A stretch of DNA of 64,000 nt, taken from contig QXXC01000005.1 in the NCBI GenBank assembly GCA_009911305.1, forward strand, positions 1 through 64,000. The letters run 5' to 3'. This DNA comes from Clostridiaceae bacterium (GTDB lineage Bacteria > Bacillota > Clostridia > Lachnospirales > Lachnospiraceae). Every line of letters starts with the position of its first letter. Within the stretch, counting starts at the first letter, position 1. The notes beneath the pieces were generated by a model. That model ran no database searches and was not told where the DNA came from. It saw nothing but the letters and a program-made list of their open reading frames with translations. The position numbers and the translations under genes are program-made. Positions 8,769 to 18,183 of the stretch are shown here, in pieces.

Positions 8769-11027
8769 TCACAGACTCTGCTTTAAATATTCTCCGGTTA
8801 CGCTGTCTTTAGCGTCCAGCATCCCCTCCGGCGTCCCCGCATACAGAAGCTCTCCTCCCGCATTCCCGCCGCCGGGGCCCAGCTCAATGATGTAGTCCGC
8901 ATCCTTCATCACATCCAGGCTGTGTTCAATAATAAACAGCGTATTTCCGCGTTCCGCCATCTCATTAAACAGCTTCATCAGACGGTGGATATCATCCAAA
9001 TGAAGGCCGTCCGTAGGTTCGTCAAGGATAAAAATCTGTCCCCGTTCCTCAAGCCGCCCGGCCAGCTTCACACGCTGCAGCTCGCCTCCGGATAAGGTGG
9101 TCATAGACTGGTTTAAGTGGAGATAGCCAAGCCCGACCTTTAAAAGAGTCTCCAGCTTCTTAACAAGAGGCTGCCCCTCAAAGAAGCCCGCCGCCCGGCG
9201 GACTGTCATATCCATAACCTCGGCGATATTCTTTCCCCTGTACTGATACTGCAGAACCTCCCGGGAATAGCGTGTTCCGCAGCACACCTCACAGACTGTC
9301 TCAATCGAATCCATATACGCCATATCGGACACAATCACGCCCTTCCCCTGGCACGCCGGGCAGCCGCCCCTGGAATTAAAGCTGAAATACGCCTGGGCCA
9401 CGTGATTCTCCTTAGCAAAAAGGCTCCGTATTTCATCCGCGATATCAAGATAGGTGGCCGGTGTGGAGCGCAGATTGATCCCAATATCCTTTTGCCGGAT
9501 GGAAATCACTTCCCCCGGATAGGTGTCCTGAAAATATTCCATCAGAGAGCTTTTGCCTGAGCCCGCCACACCCGCAATCACTGTCATGACCCCCAGCGGC
9601 AGATCCACAGACACGTGCTTTAAATTGTGCAGCGCGGCGCCCTCCAGGCGGAACCATCCCGACGGCCTGCGCAGCTCCTTTTTCATCGGAAGGCGGGTCC
9701 GCAGCATCCGCCCGGTCAGGGTATCGGACTGAAGGAGCTCCCCATAGCTGCCCTCAAACATGATCCGGCCCCCGTTCATGCCGGCTTCAGGCCCCATATC
9801 CACAATATGATCCGCCAAAGCGATCACTTCCCGGTGATGCTCTACAATCATAACCGTATTTCCATGATTTTTCAACTTAATCAGAGAATTTTTCAGATTT
9901 TGAATATCGCGTGAATGAAGTCCCACGCTCGGCTCATCCAGGACATACATCATATCCGTCAGCGGCGAATTAATATATCTGGCAATTTTGATCCGCTGCG
10001 CCTCGCCGCCTGACAGAGTATCCGTTCCCCTGCTTAAGGAAAGATATCCAAGCCCAATCTCAATCAGGGCGTTGAGACGCTTTAAGATCTCCCGCTTTAA
10101 ATCCACGGCCAGAGGATCCCCGATCCCCCGGATAAATGCCGCTGCGTCCGGTATCGGAAGATCCGCGGCCTCGCAGATATTCATGCCGTTTATGCGGCAG
10201 CTTCGGATCCGTTCATTGAGCCTGGCCCCTTTACAGTCCGGGCAGGTAAAGACGCTGACGATGCGGTCAAGCTCCTTTTTGTGAAGCTGCCCTTCCCGGG
10301 AATTAATGATGCTCCTGTACATCCGGGGATAAATGCCCTCATACTTCGCCGACTTCGGCCAGTCCGGCGGCGGGTTTTTGAGGCGGATCTGAGGAGAATA
10401 CAAAAACAGCTCCATCTCCTCCTGCGAATAATCGCGTATCTTTTTATCCAGATCAAACAGGCCGCTGTAGGCGTAGCGCTTCCAACGCCACGCGCCTGTG
10501 GTAAAGGCCGGCCATTTGATCACGCCCTCGTCATTTAAACACTTGTCAAAATCTACCAGCTTATGGATATCCAGCTCCGTCACCGTCCCAAGCCCCTCGC
10601 AGCGCTCGCATTTCCCGTTCGGATGGTTAAAGGAAAAGCTGTCCGAATACCCCGCAAACGGCTTCCCCACCCTCGAAAAGAGCAGGCGCAGCAGCGCATA
10701 AATATCCGTGTACGTCCCCACCGTCGAACGCGAATTCGCCGCCGGCTTCTTCTGATCAATCACAATCGTTACCGGAAGATTCTCGACGCGCTCCACATCC
10801 GGCCTCCCGTATTTGGGAAGGAACTGCTGAATGAAGCTGGGAAATGTAGCATTCAGCTCCCGTCTCGACTCTGCCGCGATTGTATCCAGGCACAGGGAAG
10901 ATTTTCCGGATCCGGAAACGCCGGTAAATACAGTTATCTTCTTCTTCGGTATGCGCAGGGATACGTTCTTTAAATTATTCTCGCCCGCATTCGTAATCTC
11001 AATGTACGCCTGGTTTTCCGTCTCCAT
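8769..11027 (-). CDS. UvrA-like ABC ATPase (UvrA2/drug-tolerance type)
   Basis: A 752-aa UvrA paralogue with both ABC modules ([28 protein letters not shown]), both signatures ([24 protein letters not shown]) and zinc motifs CERCEGLG and CPACQGKG...CEVCCGTRYS. It is about 230 residues shorter than the uvrA at 2389: the first module goes almost directly from the TYTDIYALLRLLFSRVG block to the zinc region, so the UvrB-binding part and much of the insertion domain are missing. Family members of this class (for example the DrrC-like and UvrA2 proteins) confer tolerance to DNA-binding drugs rather than full repair. RBS GGGGGAG precedes ATG 11027. The upstream TetR gene is a plausible regulator. 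The drug or damage recognised is unknown. Confidence 0.88.
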   Translation of the reverse strand: METENQAYIEITNAGENNLKNVSLRIPKKKITVFTGVSGSGKSSLCLDTIAAESRRELNATFPSFIQQFLPKYGRPDVERVENLPVTIVIDQKKPAANSRSTVGTYTDIYALLRLLFSRVGKPFAGYSDSFSFNHPNGKCERCEGLGTVTELDIHKLVDFDKCLNDEGVIKWPAFTTGAWRWKRYAYSGLFDLDKKIRDYSQEEMELFLYSPQIRLKNPPPDWPKSAKYEGIYPRMYRSIINSREGQLHKKELDRIVSVFTCPDCKGARLNERIRSCRINGMNICEAADLPIPDAAAFIRGIGDPLAVDLKREILKRLNALIEIGLGYLSLSRGTDTLSGGEAQRIKIARYINSPLTDMMYVLDEPSVGLHSRDIQNLKNSLIKLKNHGNTVMIVEHHREVIALADHIVDMGPEAGMNGGRIMFEGSYGELLQSDTLTGRMLRTRLPMKKELRRPSGWFRLEGAALHNLKHVSVDLPLGVMTVIAGVAGSGKSSLMEYFQDTYPGEVISIRQKDIGINLRSTPATYLDIADEIRSLFAKENHVAQAYFSFNSRGGCPACQGKGVIVSDMAYMDSIETVCEVCCGTRYSREVLQYQYRGKNIAEVMDMTVRRAAGFFEGQPLVKKLETLLKVGLGYLHLNQSMTTLSGGELQRVKLAGRLEERGQIFILDEPTDGLHLDDIHRLMKLFNEMAERGNTLFIIEHSLDVMKDADYIIELGPGGGNAGGELLYAGTPEGMLDAKDSVTGEYLKQSL

Positions 11028-11094
11028 CTTCTCCCCCTTTTCTCATGAGAGTATGCTTCCTGTCCATTACTGCAGTGAATCCCGATGCGCGGGC

Positions 11095-11123
11095 AAAAAA
11101 AGAACCCTGCCCCGCAGGATTCT
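11095..11123 (-). terminator. Terminator between the TetR gene and the UvrA-like gene
   Basis: Minus-strand stem AGAATCCTG / CAGGGTTCT closed by a CGGGG loop and followed by a run of T. It lies about 70 bases upstream of the UvrA-like start, so it could act as a terminator or as a leader attenuator. Confidence 0.75.
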
Positions 11124-11184
11124 CCGCCTTCCGGCACGCGCCGTGCCGGTACATCCTCAATGATCGCCGCTTTGCAAGGATGTA

Positions 11185-11775
11185 TCAGGCCTGCCCAGCC
11201 CCCCGGACGCCGCCGAAAATCAGGGGCATCGTTCTCCTCGTATACTCCCCCAGAGAATAATTCCCGTTGGAAATACAGTAATCATAGATAATCGCTCTCT
11301 CGCAGAGCGTATACAGTCTGCCCACCTCATAGTAAGGCAGCTCCCTGGTAATCTGTCCTCTCCTCTGGCCCTCATCCACCAACTGGTTAATCATCCTGTA
11401 GTAAAAACGGTTCTGATCCAGCAGGTGCTTATCCCCCTTGGTCACTACCTGAGAGGAATAAAGAGACGCCAGAAGGCCGACCGGAATCTCCTCTCCTATC
11501 ATATCATGAATACTATAGCAAAGGAATAAAAGCTTTTCATAGCTGTCCATCTCCGGATCCAGCGTCTGAAGCACCTCCTCATATTTTGCGTCAAATATCT
11601 CAGGCAGAGAGGACAAAAGCTCATCCTTTCCGCTGTAATAATGATAAAAGCTTCCTTTAGAGGTTCCTGACTGAAGAATGATCTCCTCAATCGTCGTATC
11701 TTCATATCCCCTTTCATGGAACAGCTTCCATGCCACACGGGCAATTTTGGCTTTGGTTTCACTTCCTTTTGCCAT
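11185..11775 (-). CDS. TetR/AcrR family transcriptional regulator
   Basis: A 196-aa one-component regulator. The N-terminal helix-turn-helix is typical: AKIARVAWKLFHERGYEDTT, then IEEIILQSGTSKGSFYHYY with the recognition helix, followed by a helical ligand-binding domain of about 140 residues. It lies just upstream of the UvrA-like ATPase on the same strand, separated by a terminator hairpin; a link to control of that drug-tolerance gene is inferred from position. A promoter with -35 TTTACT and -10 TAAAAT lies at 11817-11845. Confidence 0.9.
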   Translation of the reverse strand: MAKGSETKAKIARVAWKLFHERGYEDTTIEEIILQSGTSKGSFYHYYSGKDELLSSLPEIFDAKYEEVLQTLDPEMDSYEKLLFLCYSIHDMIGEEIPVGLLASLYSSQVVTKGDKHLLDQNRFYYRMINQLVDEGQRRGQITRELPYYEVGRLYTLCERAIIYDYCISNGNYSLGEYTRRTMPLIFGGVRGAGQA

Positions 11776-11816
11776 CTGTCTTTTCCCTCATTTCATCAAA
11801 AATGTGCCTGATTTCT

Positions 11817-11845
11817 ATTTTAACATTAAATCGGAATGAAGTAAA
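11817..11845 (-). promoter_or_regulatory. Promoter of the TetR gene
   Basis: Minus-strand -35 TTTACT (11845-11840) and -10 TAAAAT (11822-11817) with 17-base spacing, about 40 bases upstream of the ATG at 11775. Confidence 0.5.
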
Positions 11846-11896
11846 GGTAAAGGTTAGATTCTTGTCCGCACCTGATCCTTTCCGCAGCATATACGA

Positions 11897-12382
11897 TCAT
11901 CTGGCGCACTCCCCCGCCTCCCCCAGAAGGATTTCCAGGCCATGCCGTAATTCCGGAAGAATATACTCCAGGCACTCCCGCACCGCCTTGGGGCTTCCCG
12001 GCAGATTGACAATCAGGGTTCTCCCCCGAATCCCGCTGGCCGCTCTGGTCAGCATGGCGCGTTTCGTAAACTGCATACTGTACGCCCGCATTGCCTCCGG
12101 GATTCCGGGAACCATCCGCTCGGCCGCTGCGGCCGTGGCCTCGGGCATCACGTCCCGGGGAGAAAATCCTGTCCCTCCGGTTGTCAGCACCAGATCCGCG
12201 CTTCCCTCATCACAGATCCGTATCATCGCATCGCGAAGCATCGCAAAATCGTCCGGCAGGAGTTCCCTGTGAACCACCTCGTAGCCTGACGCGCGCACAA
12301 TCTCCTCAATCACCGGCCCGCTTACGTCCTCCCGCTGTCCGGCATACCCGGAATCACTGGAAGTAATGACTGCAACTCTCAT
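11897..12382 (-). CDS. mogA: MogA/MoaB family molybdopterin adenylyltransferase
   Basis: A 161-aa MoCF-domain protein that adenylates molybdopterin before metal insertion. The family motif TTGGTGFSPRDVMPEAT and the later NLPGSPKAV are present, with an N-terminal AVITSSDSGYAG strand-loop. ATG 12382 is preceded by AAGGAGAG; the frame stays open to 12577 but without a start site of that quality. It is the last gene of a moaC-moaA-MOSC-mogA run on the minus strand. MogA and MoaB are hard to separate by eye, so the symbol is the likelier of the two. Confidence 0.88.
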   Translation of the reverse strand: MRVAVITSSDSGYAGQREDVSGPVIEEIVRASGYEVVHRELLPDDFAMLRDAMIRICDEGSADLVLTTGGTGFSPRDVMPEATAAAAERMVPGIPEAMRAYSMQFTKRAMLTRAASGIRGRTLIVNLPGSPKAVRECLEYILPELRHGLEILLGEAGECAR

Positions 12383-12450
12383 ATTCTGACTCTCCTTAAA
12401 CCATTTCTGTTTTCCTGAATCTATAGCCTGCCGGACATACAGCCCGCACG

Positions 12451-12882
12451 CTATTTCATGATCTCCAGCATATCCCCTTCTTTTATCGTCCCCCCGCGGA
12501 TCACCCGGCAAAACACTCCTTCCCGGGGCATAATACAATCTCCCATCGCCTGGAAAATCGCGCACCCGTGATGGCATTCCTTCCCAATCTGCGTCAGCTC
12601 CAGAATAACGTCATTGCACAAAAACCGCGTCCCGATCGGAAGCGTCTTAAAATCAATTCCTTCCACAACCAGATTTTCCCCGAACGCGCCGTCCTCCACC
12701 TGCGCGCCGCGTTTTCTAAATTCCTCGATCCTGTCATGCGACAGCAGGCTGACCTGACGATGCCATTTCCCTGCATGGGCGTCTCCCTCAATCCCAAAGC
12801 CCTCAATCAATTTCGCCTCATGGATATTTTTTTTCTGAACGCCCTTTACATCGCTCGTACAAACTGCAATTACTTTTCCCAT
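12451..12882 (-). CDS. MOSC domain protein
   Basis: A 143-aa stand-alone MOSC domain, the fold used for sulfur or molybdenum-cofactor handling in MoCo sulfurases and YiiM-like proteins. Visible features are GIEGDAHAGKWHRQVSLLS, the FGENLVVEG block, a conserved Cys in IGKECHHGCAIF and the CIMPREGVFCRVI segment. It lies between moaA and mogA in the cofactor cluster. The exact reaction cannot be told from sequence. Confidence 0.88.
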   Translation of the reverse strand: MGKVIAVCTSDVKGVQKKNIHEAKLIEGFGIEGDAHAGKWHRQVSLLSHDRIEEFRKRGAQVEDGAFGENLVVEGIDFKTLPIGTRFLCNDVILELTQIGKECHHGCAIFQAMGDCIMPREGVFCRVIRGGTIKEGDMLEIMK

Positions 12883-12997
12883 TTATGCTCTCCTGCTTTC
12901 TCCTAACCGACTGCTGCAGCCGCGCTCATGAAACGGTTACAGCGCATTTCCCAGACGCGCTCTAAGCTGCGCATCCTATGTCACAATCTCTTCCCGC

Positions 12998-13978
12998 TCA
13001 GCCGCCTATCTGAGACATCCCCCGCCGCTCTGCGCCTGCCGTCTGCCCGCAGCCTCCGAAATCGTGCCCGGACGGCTTGCTGCGCAGGGCTTTTTCGATG
13101 GCGGCCGCCACCTCTTCATCACTGCAACCGGATGCCAGAAGGGGCTTAAGCTCCACACCTGTGTCGTACTGAAGACACGTTTTCAGGAACCCCTCTGCAG
13201 TCAGGCGCACCCGGTTGCACTCAGAACAGAATTTGTGGCTGACCGCGCTGATAAAGCCGATGCGGCCGCAGAAGCCCTCTGCGGCGTAATACTGACACGG
13301 GCCGTTTCCCATGACATCACTGCATGGCGTTAATGTGCCCACACGCGCCTCCAGAAATCCCTTTACCGCCTCCTCACTTACGAACGGAAAACCGGTTCCG
13401 GGCCCGATGGGCATCATTTCAATAAAACGGACATGGATCGGCTGGCTCCTGGCAAGCTCCACAAGCTCCAGGATCCCCTGCTCCTCCGGATCTCCCATTG
13501 GTACGCAGTTGATTTTCAGGGGAATCCTGTTTTTTAATACCGCCTGGCGGATGCCTCGTATCACGCGCTGCGCCTCATCGCGCCTTGTGATCTCCCGGAA
13601 ACGGGCCGGATCCAGGGTGTCCAGGCTCACGGTTACAGCGTCAAGCCCCGCCCCGGCCAGCCCGTCGTACATCTCCTCCAGAAGGACCCCGTTCGTGGTA
13701 AGCGTGATATTCTCAATGCCGGGAATCGCGCGGATGCCGGCGATCAGATCCGTGACGCCCCTTCGCACCAGCGGCTCTCCGCCGGTAATTTTTACCTTTT
13801 TAAGCCCCATGCCTGCCAGGACAGCGACAATCCGCCGGATCTCCCCAAAGCGCAGGATCCGCTCGTGCGGGATACGTTCCACTCCTTCCTCAGGCATACA
13901 GTAACGGCATCTCAGATTACACCGGTCTGTCACGGAAATGCGGATATAGTCAATCGTTCTTCCCATCCCGTCCGTCAT
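12998..13978 (-). CDS. moaA: GTP 3',8-cyclase
   Basis: Radical SAM enzyme that starts molybdopterin synthesis by rearranging GTP. The SAM cluster is CNLRCRYC near the N-terminus; the C-terminal second cluster shows [20 protein letters not shown]. The protein ends in GG (MSQIGG), the tail that reaches into the MoaA active site in studied enzymes. Length 326 aa fits. Its start overlaps the moaC stop by 4 bases, so MoaC and MoaA are translationally coupled. Confidence 0.96.
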   Translation of the reverse strand: MTDGMGRTIDYIRISVTDRCNLRCRYCMPEEGVERIPHERILRFGEIRRIVAVLAGMGLKKVKITGGEPLVRRGVTDLIAGIRAIPGIENITLTTNGVLLEEMYDGLAGAGLDAVTVSLDTLDPARFREITRRDEAQRVIRGIRQAVLKNRIPLKINCVPMGDPEEQGILELVELARSQPIHVRFIEMMPIGPGTGFPFVSEEAVKGFLEARVGTLTPCSDVMGNGPCQYYAAEGFCGRIGFISAVSHKFCSECNRVRLTAEGFLKTCLQYDTGVELKPLLASGCSDEEVAAAIEKALRSKPSGHDFGGCGQTAGAERRGMSQIGG

Positions 13979-14451
13979 CTCACAAAATCCCCGCTTTTCC
14001 CACCGGATTTTGTCTCCAGATGTATTTCATTCATCTCCATGCGCTTGTCAATGGCTTTGCACATATCGTAGATCGTCAGAAGCGTGACGCTGACCCCGGT
14101 CAGGGCCTCCATCTCCACGCCGGTCTTTCCTTCCGCCGTCGCGGTGCAGATGACTTTGATTTCCATTTCTTCCTTATTAATCTCAAAATCAATACTGCAC
14201 TTGGAAATAAAAAGCGTGTGGCACATAGGGATCAGGCCGGCCGTCTGCTTGACCGCCATGATTCCGGCGACCCTGGCCACGCCCAGCACATCGCCCTTTT
14301 TTACGGTTCCGGCCATAACTTCCCTCATCACGCTCTCATTCACCCGAATTTTTCCCGTCGCCACAGCGGTACGGGTTGTGACATCTTTTCCCCCCACATC
14401 CACCATCACGGCATTCCCTTTTGTATCAAAATGAGTCAATTTCTTTTCCAT
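13975..14451 (-). CDS. moaC: Cyclic pyranopterin monophosphate synthase
   Basis: Works directly after MoaA to make cPMP. The 158-aa protein shows the family blocks [38 protein letters not shown] and [23 protein letters not shown]. It is the first gene of the minus-strand molybdopterin run and has a good promoter at 14507-14535. moaD, moaE and moeA are not in this window. Confidence 0.96.
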   Translation of the reverse strand: MEKKLTHFDTKGNAVMVDVGGKDVTTRTAVATGKIRVNESVMREVMAGTVKKGDVLGVARVAGIMAVKQTAGLIPMCHTLFISKCSIDFEINKEEMEIKVICTATAEGKTGVEMEALTGVSVTLLTIYDMCKAIDKRMEMNEIHLETKSGGKSGDFVR

Positions 14452-14506
14452 GAATTTTCCTCGCTTTTTTAATAGTCCTGTTTAAAAATCACATTATTTT
14501 TTTCAT

Positions 14507-14535
14507 ATTATATCGCTGATCGCACGGCCTGTCAT
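14507..14535 (-). promoter_or_regulatory. Promoter of moaC operon
   Basis: Minus-strand -35 ATGACA (14535-14530) and -10 TATAAT (14512-14507), spacing 17. No Moco-riboswitch-sized leader fits: only about 50 bases separate the start from the ATG. Confidence 0.65.
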
Positions 14536-14583
14536 CTCTTTTTAGGAAAGTTTTGATTTCTTAATATTTTTTTCAAATTTCTA

Positions 14584-14640
14584 TTGTATTCCAGCACAAT
14601 TTGTAGTATTATAGACTCATAACTAGAACGTAGTCTAGTT
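14584..14640 (+). promoter_or_regulatory. hypE-hypD promoter with dyad at the start site
   Basis: -35 TTGTAT (14584-14589) and -10 TATTAT (14607-14612) with 17-base spacing. From 14621 to 14640 lies the inverted repeat AACTAGA-N6-TCTAGTT, spanning the expected transcription start, a good place for a repressor operator or a 5' RNA hairpin. Promoter is seen; the operator role is inferred. Confidence 0.65.
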
Positions 14641-14662
14641 TTTGGAAAAGGGGGCATGGATT

Positions 14663-15580
14663 ATGGATCATCCTTATGTTTTTAACATTCAGAAATTTTC
14701 CATCCACGACGGGGATGGCATCAGAACCAGTATATTTTTTAAGGGATGCCCATTGTCCTGTCTTTGGTGCCACAACCCGGAAAGCCAGCGGCATCCAAAG
14801 GAGCTGATGGTATTCCATGACCGCTGCACACTCTGCGGCGCGTGTGTAAAACACTGCCCCGAGCAGGCGATATCGCTCTCAGAAGACACGGTGATCCTGG
14901 ACCGCAGCGCATGTACGGCCTGCGGCGTCTGTACGGACTGGTGCTTTAAGGGCGCAAGAGAGATTGCCGGTAAAGAGTACACGGTCCAGGAGCTGGTAAA
15001 AGAAGCGGAAAAGGACCGCATGTTCTATGAGAGCTCCGGCGGCGGCATCACCCTTTCCGGCGGCGAAGTGATGATTCAGGACATGGATTTCATCGAAACG
15101 CTGTGCCGCATTTTACACGACAAAGGCTACAGCGTGAATATTGACACCTGCGGCTATGCGCCTTACGGGAATTTCAAACGGATTCTGCCGTTTGTCGATA
15201 CCTTTCTGTACGACATCAAGGCCATGGATCCCGAGGTACATAAGCATTTCATGGGCGTTGACAACGCGCTGATTTTAGAGAACCTGAAGAAACTGAGCGC
15301 GGATAAAGCTGCCATCAACATCCGCATCCCAACCATTGAGGGAGTCAATGCCGACGAAGAATTCATGAACCAGGTCATTGATTTCCTGCAGGAGAACCAC
15401 ATCCGTGTAAAGCAGGTCAATCTTCTGCCCTATCACAATACGGGCAACCACAAATACGGGAAACTTGACAGAGCCTACGACCAGGGGAATATACTGAAGA
15501 CGCCGGACAAAGAGCGTATGGAGCTGTTCAAACAGATGTTTATACAACATGGTTTCAATCATATAAAAATAGGAGGGTAA
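14663..15580 (+). CDS. hypE: Glycyl-radical enzyme activase (HypD activase)
   Basis: Radical SAM protein of 305 aa that installs the glycyl radical on its partner. The SAM cluster motif is CPLSCLWC; it is followed by two ferredoxin-type clusters, CTLCGACVKHCP and CTACGVCTDWC, typical of dehydratase and HypD activases and absent from classical PflA. The GGGITLSGGE block is intact. ATG 14663 has GGGGG about 8 bases upstream; a TTG at 14642 in the same frame is less likely. Only 4 bases separate it from the glycyl radical enzyme, so they are co-expressed and act on each other. Confidence 0.92.
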   Translation: MDHPYVFNIQKFSIHDGDGIRTSIFFKGCPLSCLWCHNPESQRHPKELMVFHDRCTLCGACVKHCPEQAISLSEDTVILDRSACTACGVCTDWCFKGAREIAGKEYTVQELVKEAEKDRMFYESSGGGITLSGGEVMIQDMDFIETLCRILHDKGYSVNIDTCGYAPYGNFKRILPFVDTFLYDIKAMDPEVHKHFMGVDNALILENLKKLSADKAAINIRIPTIEGVNADEEFMNQVIDFLQENHIRVKQVNLLPYHNTGNHKYGKLDRAYDQGNILKTPDKERMELFKQMFIQHGFNHIKIGG

Positions 15581-15584
15581 AAAC

Positions 15585-18017
15585 ATGGCAAATGAAACAA
15601 GCTGTTGCTGCGGCCAGGGCGGCTACGAAAAGGATTATACCGGCAATCAGGAACGCGGTATGAATGAGCGTATCAGAAAACTCAGAAAAATAAGCACAAC
15701 CACTCAGCCCCACATCTATATTGAGCGCGCCGTACTGGAGACGGAAGCTTATAAAATGTATGAGGGAACCGTTTCTGTTCCCGAGCTGCGCGCCCTGGTA
15801 TTAAAGCATTTCTTCACCAACAAGACGATCAGCATTGACGACGGCGAGCTGATCGTGGGCGAAAAGGGCGACGGCCCGCAGTCCGCTCCCACATTCCCGG
15901 AGCTGTGCTGCCACACTCTGGAAGATATGCACAACATGAATGATCGCAAGATCGTGAATTTCTCTGTCACAGAAGAGGATTTAAAGATCCAGGAAGAGAT
16001 GATTATTCCCTTCTGGGAGAACCGTTCCACCCGCCACAAAATCTTAAACAGCATGACGGACGAGTGGAAAGAAGCCTATGCAGCCGGTATTTTCACAGAG
16101 TTCATGGAGCAGCGCGGACCGGGACACACGGTTGGCTCCGAGAACATCTTTAAGCAGGGCTATCTGGACTACCAGAATGAAATCAAGGAAGCCATTGCCG
16201 GCTTAGATTTCATGAATGATCCGGAAGCAATGGAAAAGAAGAATCAGTTAAACGCCATGAGCATCTGCTGTGACGCTATCATGATTTTAGGAAAGCGCTA
16301 CGGCGATCTGGCCAGAAAGATGGCCGCAGAGTGTACGGATGAGCAGAGAAAGAAAGAGCTTTTACAGATCGCCGCCAACTGCGACGTCGTTCCGGCTCAC
16401 AAGCCGCAGACCTATTATCAGGCAATCCAGCATTACTGGTTCACCCACCTGGCGGTTACGACCGAGTTAAATCCGTGGGACGCTTACTCACCGGGACACT
16501 TTGATCAGCACTTGGGCCCGTTCTACGCAAAAGACGTGGAAGACGGCATCATCACAAGAGACGAGGCTCTTGAGCTGATGGAGTGCTTATGGGTGAAATT
16601 CTACAACCAGCCGGCTCCGCCGAAGGTAGGCATCACCTTAAAGGAGAGCTCCACCTACACAGACTTTGCCAACATCAACACCGGCGGCGTGACACCGGAC
16701 GGCAAGGACGGCGTAAATGACGTATCCTATATCATTCTTGACTGTATGGATGAGATGAGACTGGTTCAGCCTAACTCTAACGTGCAGATCAGCCGCAAAA
16801 ACCCGCAGAAGTTCTTAAAGAGAGCCTGCGAGATCGCGCGCGAGGGATGGGGCCAGCCCTGCTTCTACAACACGGAAGCCATTATCCAGGAGCTTATGAA
16901 TGCAGGAAAGACCCTGGAAGACGCCCGCAAAGGCGGTTCCTCAGGCTGCGTTGAGACCGGCGCGTTCGGCAACGAGGCGTACATCCTTCAGGGATACTTC
17001 AACCTGCCGAAGATCTTTGAGCTCACTCTGTTTAACGGTGTGGATCAGATGACCGGCAAGCAGTTAGGCCTTCAGACCGGCGATGCCAGAGATTTCAAGA
17101 CCTTTGACGAGTTATGGGACGCTTACACAAAGCAGATCAACTACTTCCTTGACATCAAGGTAAGAGGCTCCAATGTAATTGAGCAGATCTTCGCGAAATA
17201 TATGCCGGTTCCGTTCCTGTCCATCCTGACCAATGACTGTATCGCCAAAGGCAAGGACTACAATGCAGGCGGCGCCCGCTACAACACCAGTGTTATCCAG
17301 GGTGTGGGCACAGGCACGATCTCCGACTGCCTGTCCGCTGTAAAATATAACGTATATGACCACAAGAAATTCACCATGGCTGAGCTTCTTGACGCGCTGA
17401 AAGCAAACTTCGTGGGCTATGAGGCGATTCATAACCTGGTTCTGAATAAGACGCCGAAGTACGGCAATGACGACGACTACGCAGACAGCCTTATGCAGAA
17501 AGTGTTCAACTACTATGTTGACAATGTGTCTGCAAGACCGAATATGAGAGGCGGATCCTACCGCGTTGACATGCTTCCGACCACCTGCCACGTATACTTC
17601 GGCAGCGTTATGATCGCAAGCGCCAACGGACGTCTGTCCGAGAAGCCGGTATCTGAGGGTATCTCCCCGGAGAAAGGCGCTGACGTCAACGGACCGACTG
17701 CTGTTATCAAGTCCTGCGCGAAGATGGATCACTTAAAGACCGGCGGCACCCTTCTGAATCAGAAGTTTACGCCTGATGTTCTGGAAGGCGAGGAAGGCAT
17801 TGACAACCTGGCCAACTATGTGCGCACATACTTCAACATGGACGGACATCACGTACAGTTTAACGTTGTAAACCGCGAGCTTCTTCTCGAAGCGCAGAAA
17901 AAGCCCGAGGAATACAAGGACTTAATCGTCCGCGTTGCCGGCTACAGCGATCACTTCCGCAACTTAGACAGACCGCTGCAGGATGAGATCATTGAGCGTA
18001 CGGAACAGAGCTTTTAA
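15585..18017 (+). CDS. hypD: trans-4-hydroxy-L-proline dehydratase (glycyl radical enzyme)
   Basis: An 810-aa glycyl radical enzyme. The thiyl Cys is residue 455 (SSGCVETG) and the radical Gly is residue 786 (RVAGYSDHF). Both are exactly 21 positions later than the Cys434 and Gly765 I recall for C. difficile HypD, and long stretches look alike (VVPAHKP, ITLKESSTYTDFANINTGG, NGPTAVIKSCAKMDH). This points to dehydration of trans-4-hydroxyproline to pyrroline-5-carboxylate. ATG 15585 follows AGGAGGG at a good distance. The 21 extra N-terminal residues hold a CCC cluster (SCCCGQGGY); a second Met at residue 26 has a weak site. proC, which often accompanies hypD, is not adjacent. Substrate is inferred by similarity only. 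Confidence 0.88.
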   Translation: MANETSCCCGQGGYEKDYTGNQERGMNERIRKLRKISTTTQPHIYIERAVLETEAYKMYEGTVSVPELRALVLKHFFTNKTISIDDGELIVGEKGDGPQSAPTFPELCCHTLEDMHNMNDRKIVNFSVTEEDLKIQEEMIIPFWENRSTRHKILNSMTDEWKEAYAAGIFTEFMEQRGPGHTVGSENIFKQGYLDYQNEIKEAIAGLDFMNDPEAMEKKNQLNAMSICCDAIMILGKRYGDLARKMAAECTDEQRKKELLQIAANCDVVPAHKPQTYYQAIQHYWFTHLAVTTELNPWDAYSPGHFDQHLGPFYAKDVEDGIITRDEALELMECLWVKFYNQPAPPKVGITLKESSTYTDFANINTGGVTPDGKDGVNDVSYIILDCMDEMRLVQPNSNVQISRKNPQKFLKRACEIAREGWGQPCFYNTEAIIQELMNAGKTLEDARKGGSSGCVETGAFGNEAYILQGYFNLPKIFELTLFNGVDQMTGKQLGLQTGDARDFKTFDELWDAYTKQINYFLDIKVRGSNVIEQIFAKYMPVPFLSILTNDCIAKGKDYNAGGARYNTSVIQGVGTGTISDCLSAVKYNVYDHKKFTMAELLDALKANFVGYEAIHNLVLNKTPKYGNDDDYADSLMQKVFNYYVDNVSARPNMRGGSYRVDMLPTTCHVYFGSVMIASANGRLSEKPVSEGISPEKGADVNGPTAVIKSCAKMDHLKTGGTLLNQKFTPDVLEGEEGIDNLANYVRTYFNMDGHHVQFNVVNRELLLEAQKKPEEYKDLIVRVAGYSDHFRNLDRPLQDEIIERTEQSF

Positions 18018-18042
18018 AGTTTTGAATTTATGAAATAATATG

Positions 18043-18073
18043 CGGGCAGGGGAGAGTATTTCTCCTCTGCCCG
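18043..18073 (+). terminator. Hairpin after hypD, probable terminator
   Basis: Stem CGGGCAGgGGAGA / TCTCCTCTGCCCG about 25 bases after the hypD stop. There is no real T run behind it, so termination is likely but not certain. Confidence 0.5.
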
Positions 18074-18183
18074 ATGTGCGTTTGTGCGCTGTGGAATGTA
18101 TCGGGTTTGGGGGGGAATTGGTTGGCTTTTGTTTAGAGTGTTTGGTTTTATGGAGTTTTTTTGGGGGGGATGCGAGGGGGGCC

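Noticed and set aside
14452-14662. Molybdenum-cofactor riboswitch before moaC
   Set aside because: Only about 50 bases lie between the predicted transcription start and moaC, too short for that aptamer.
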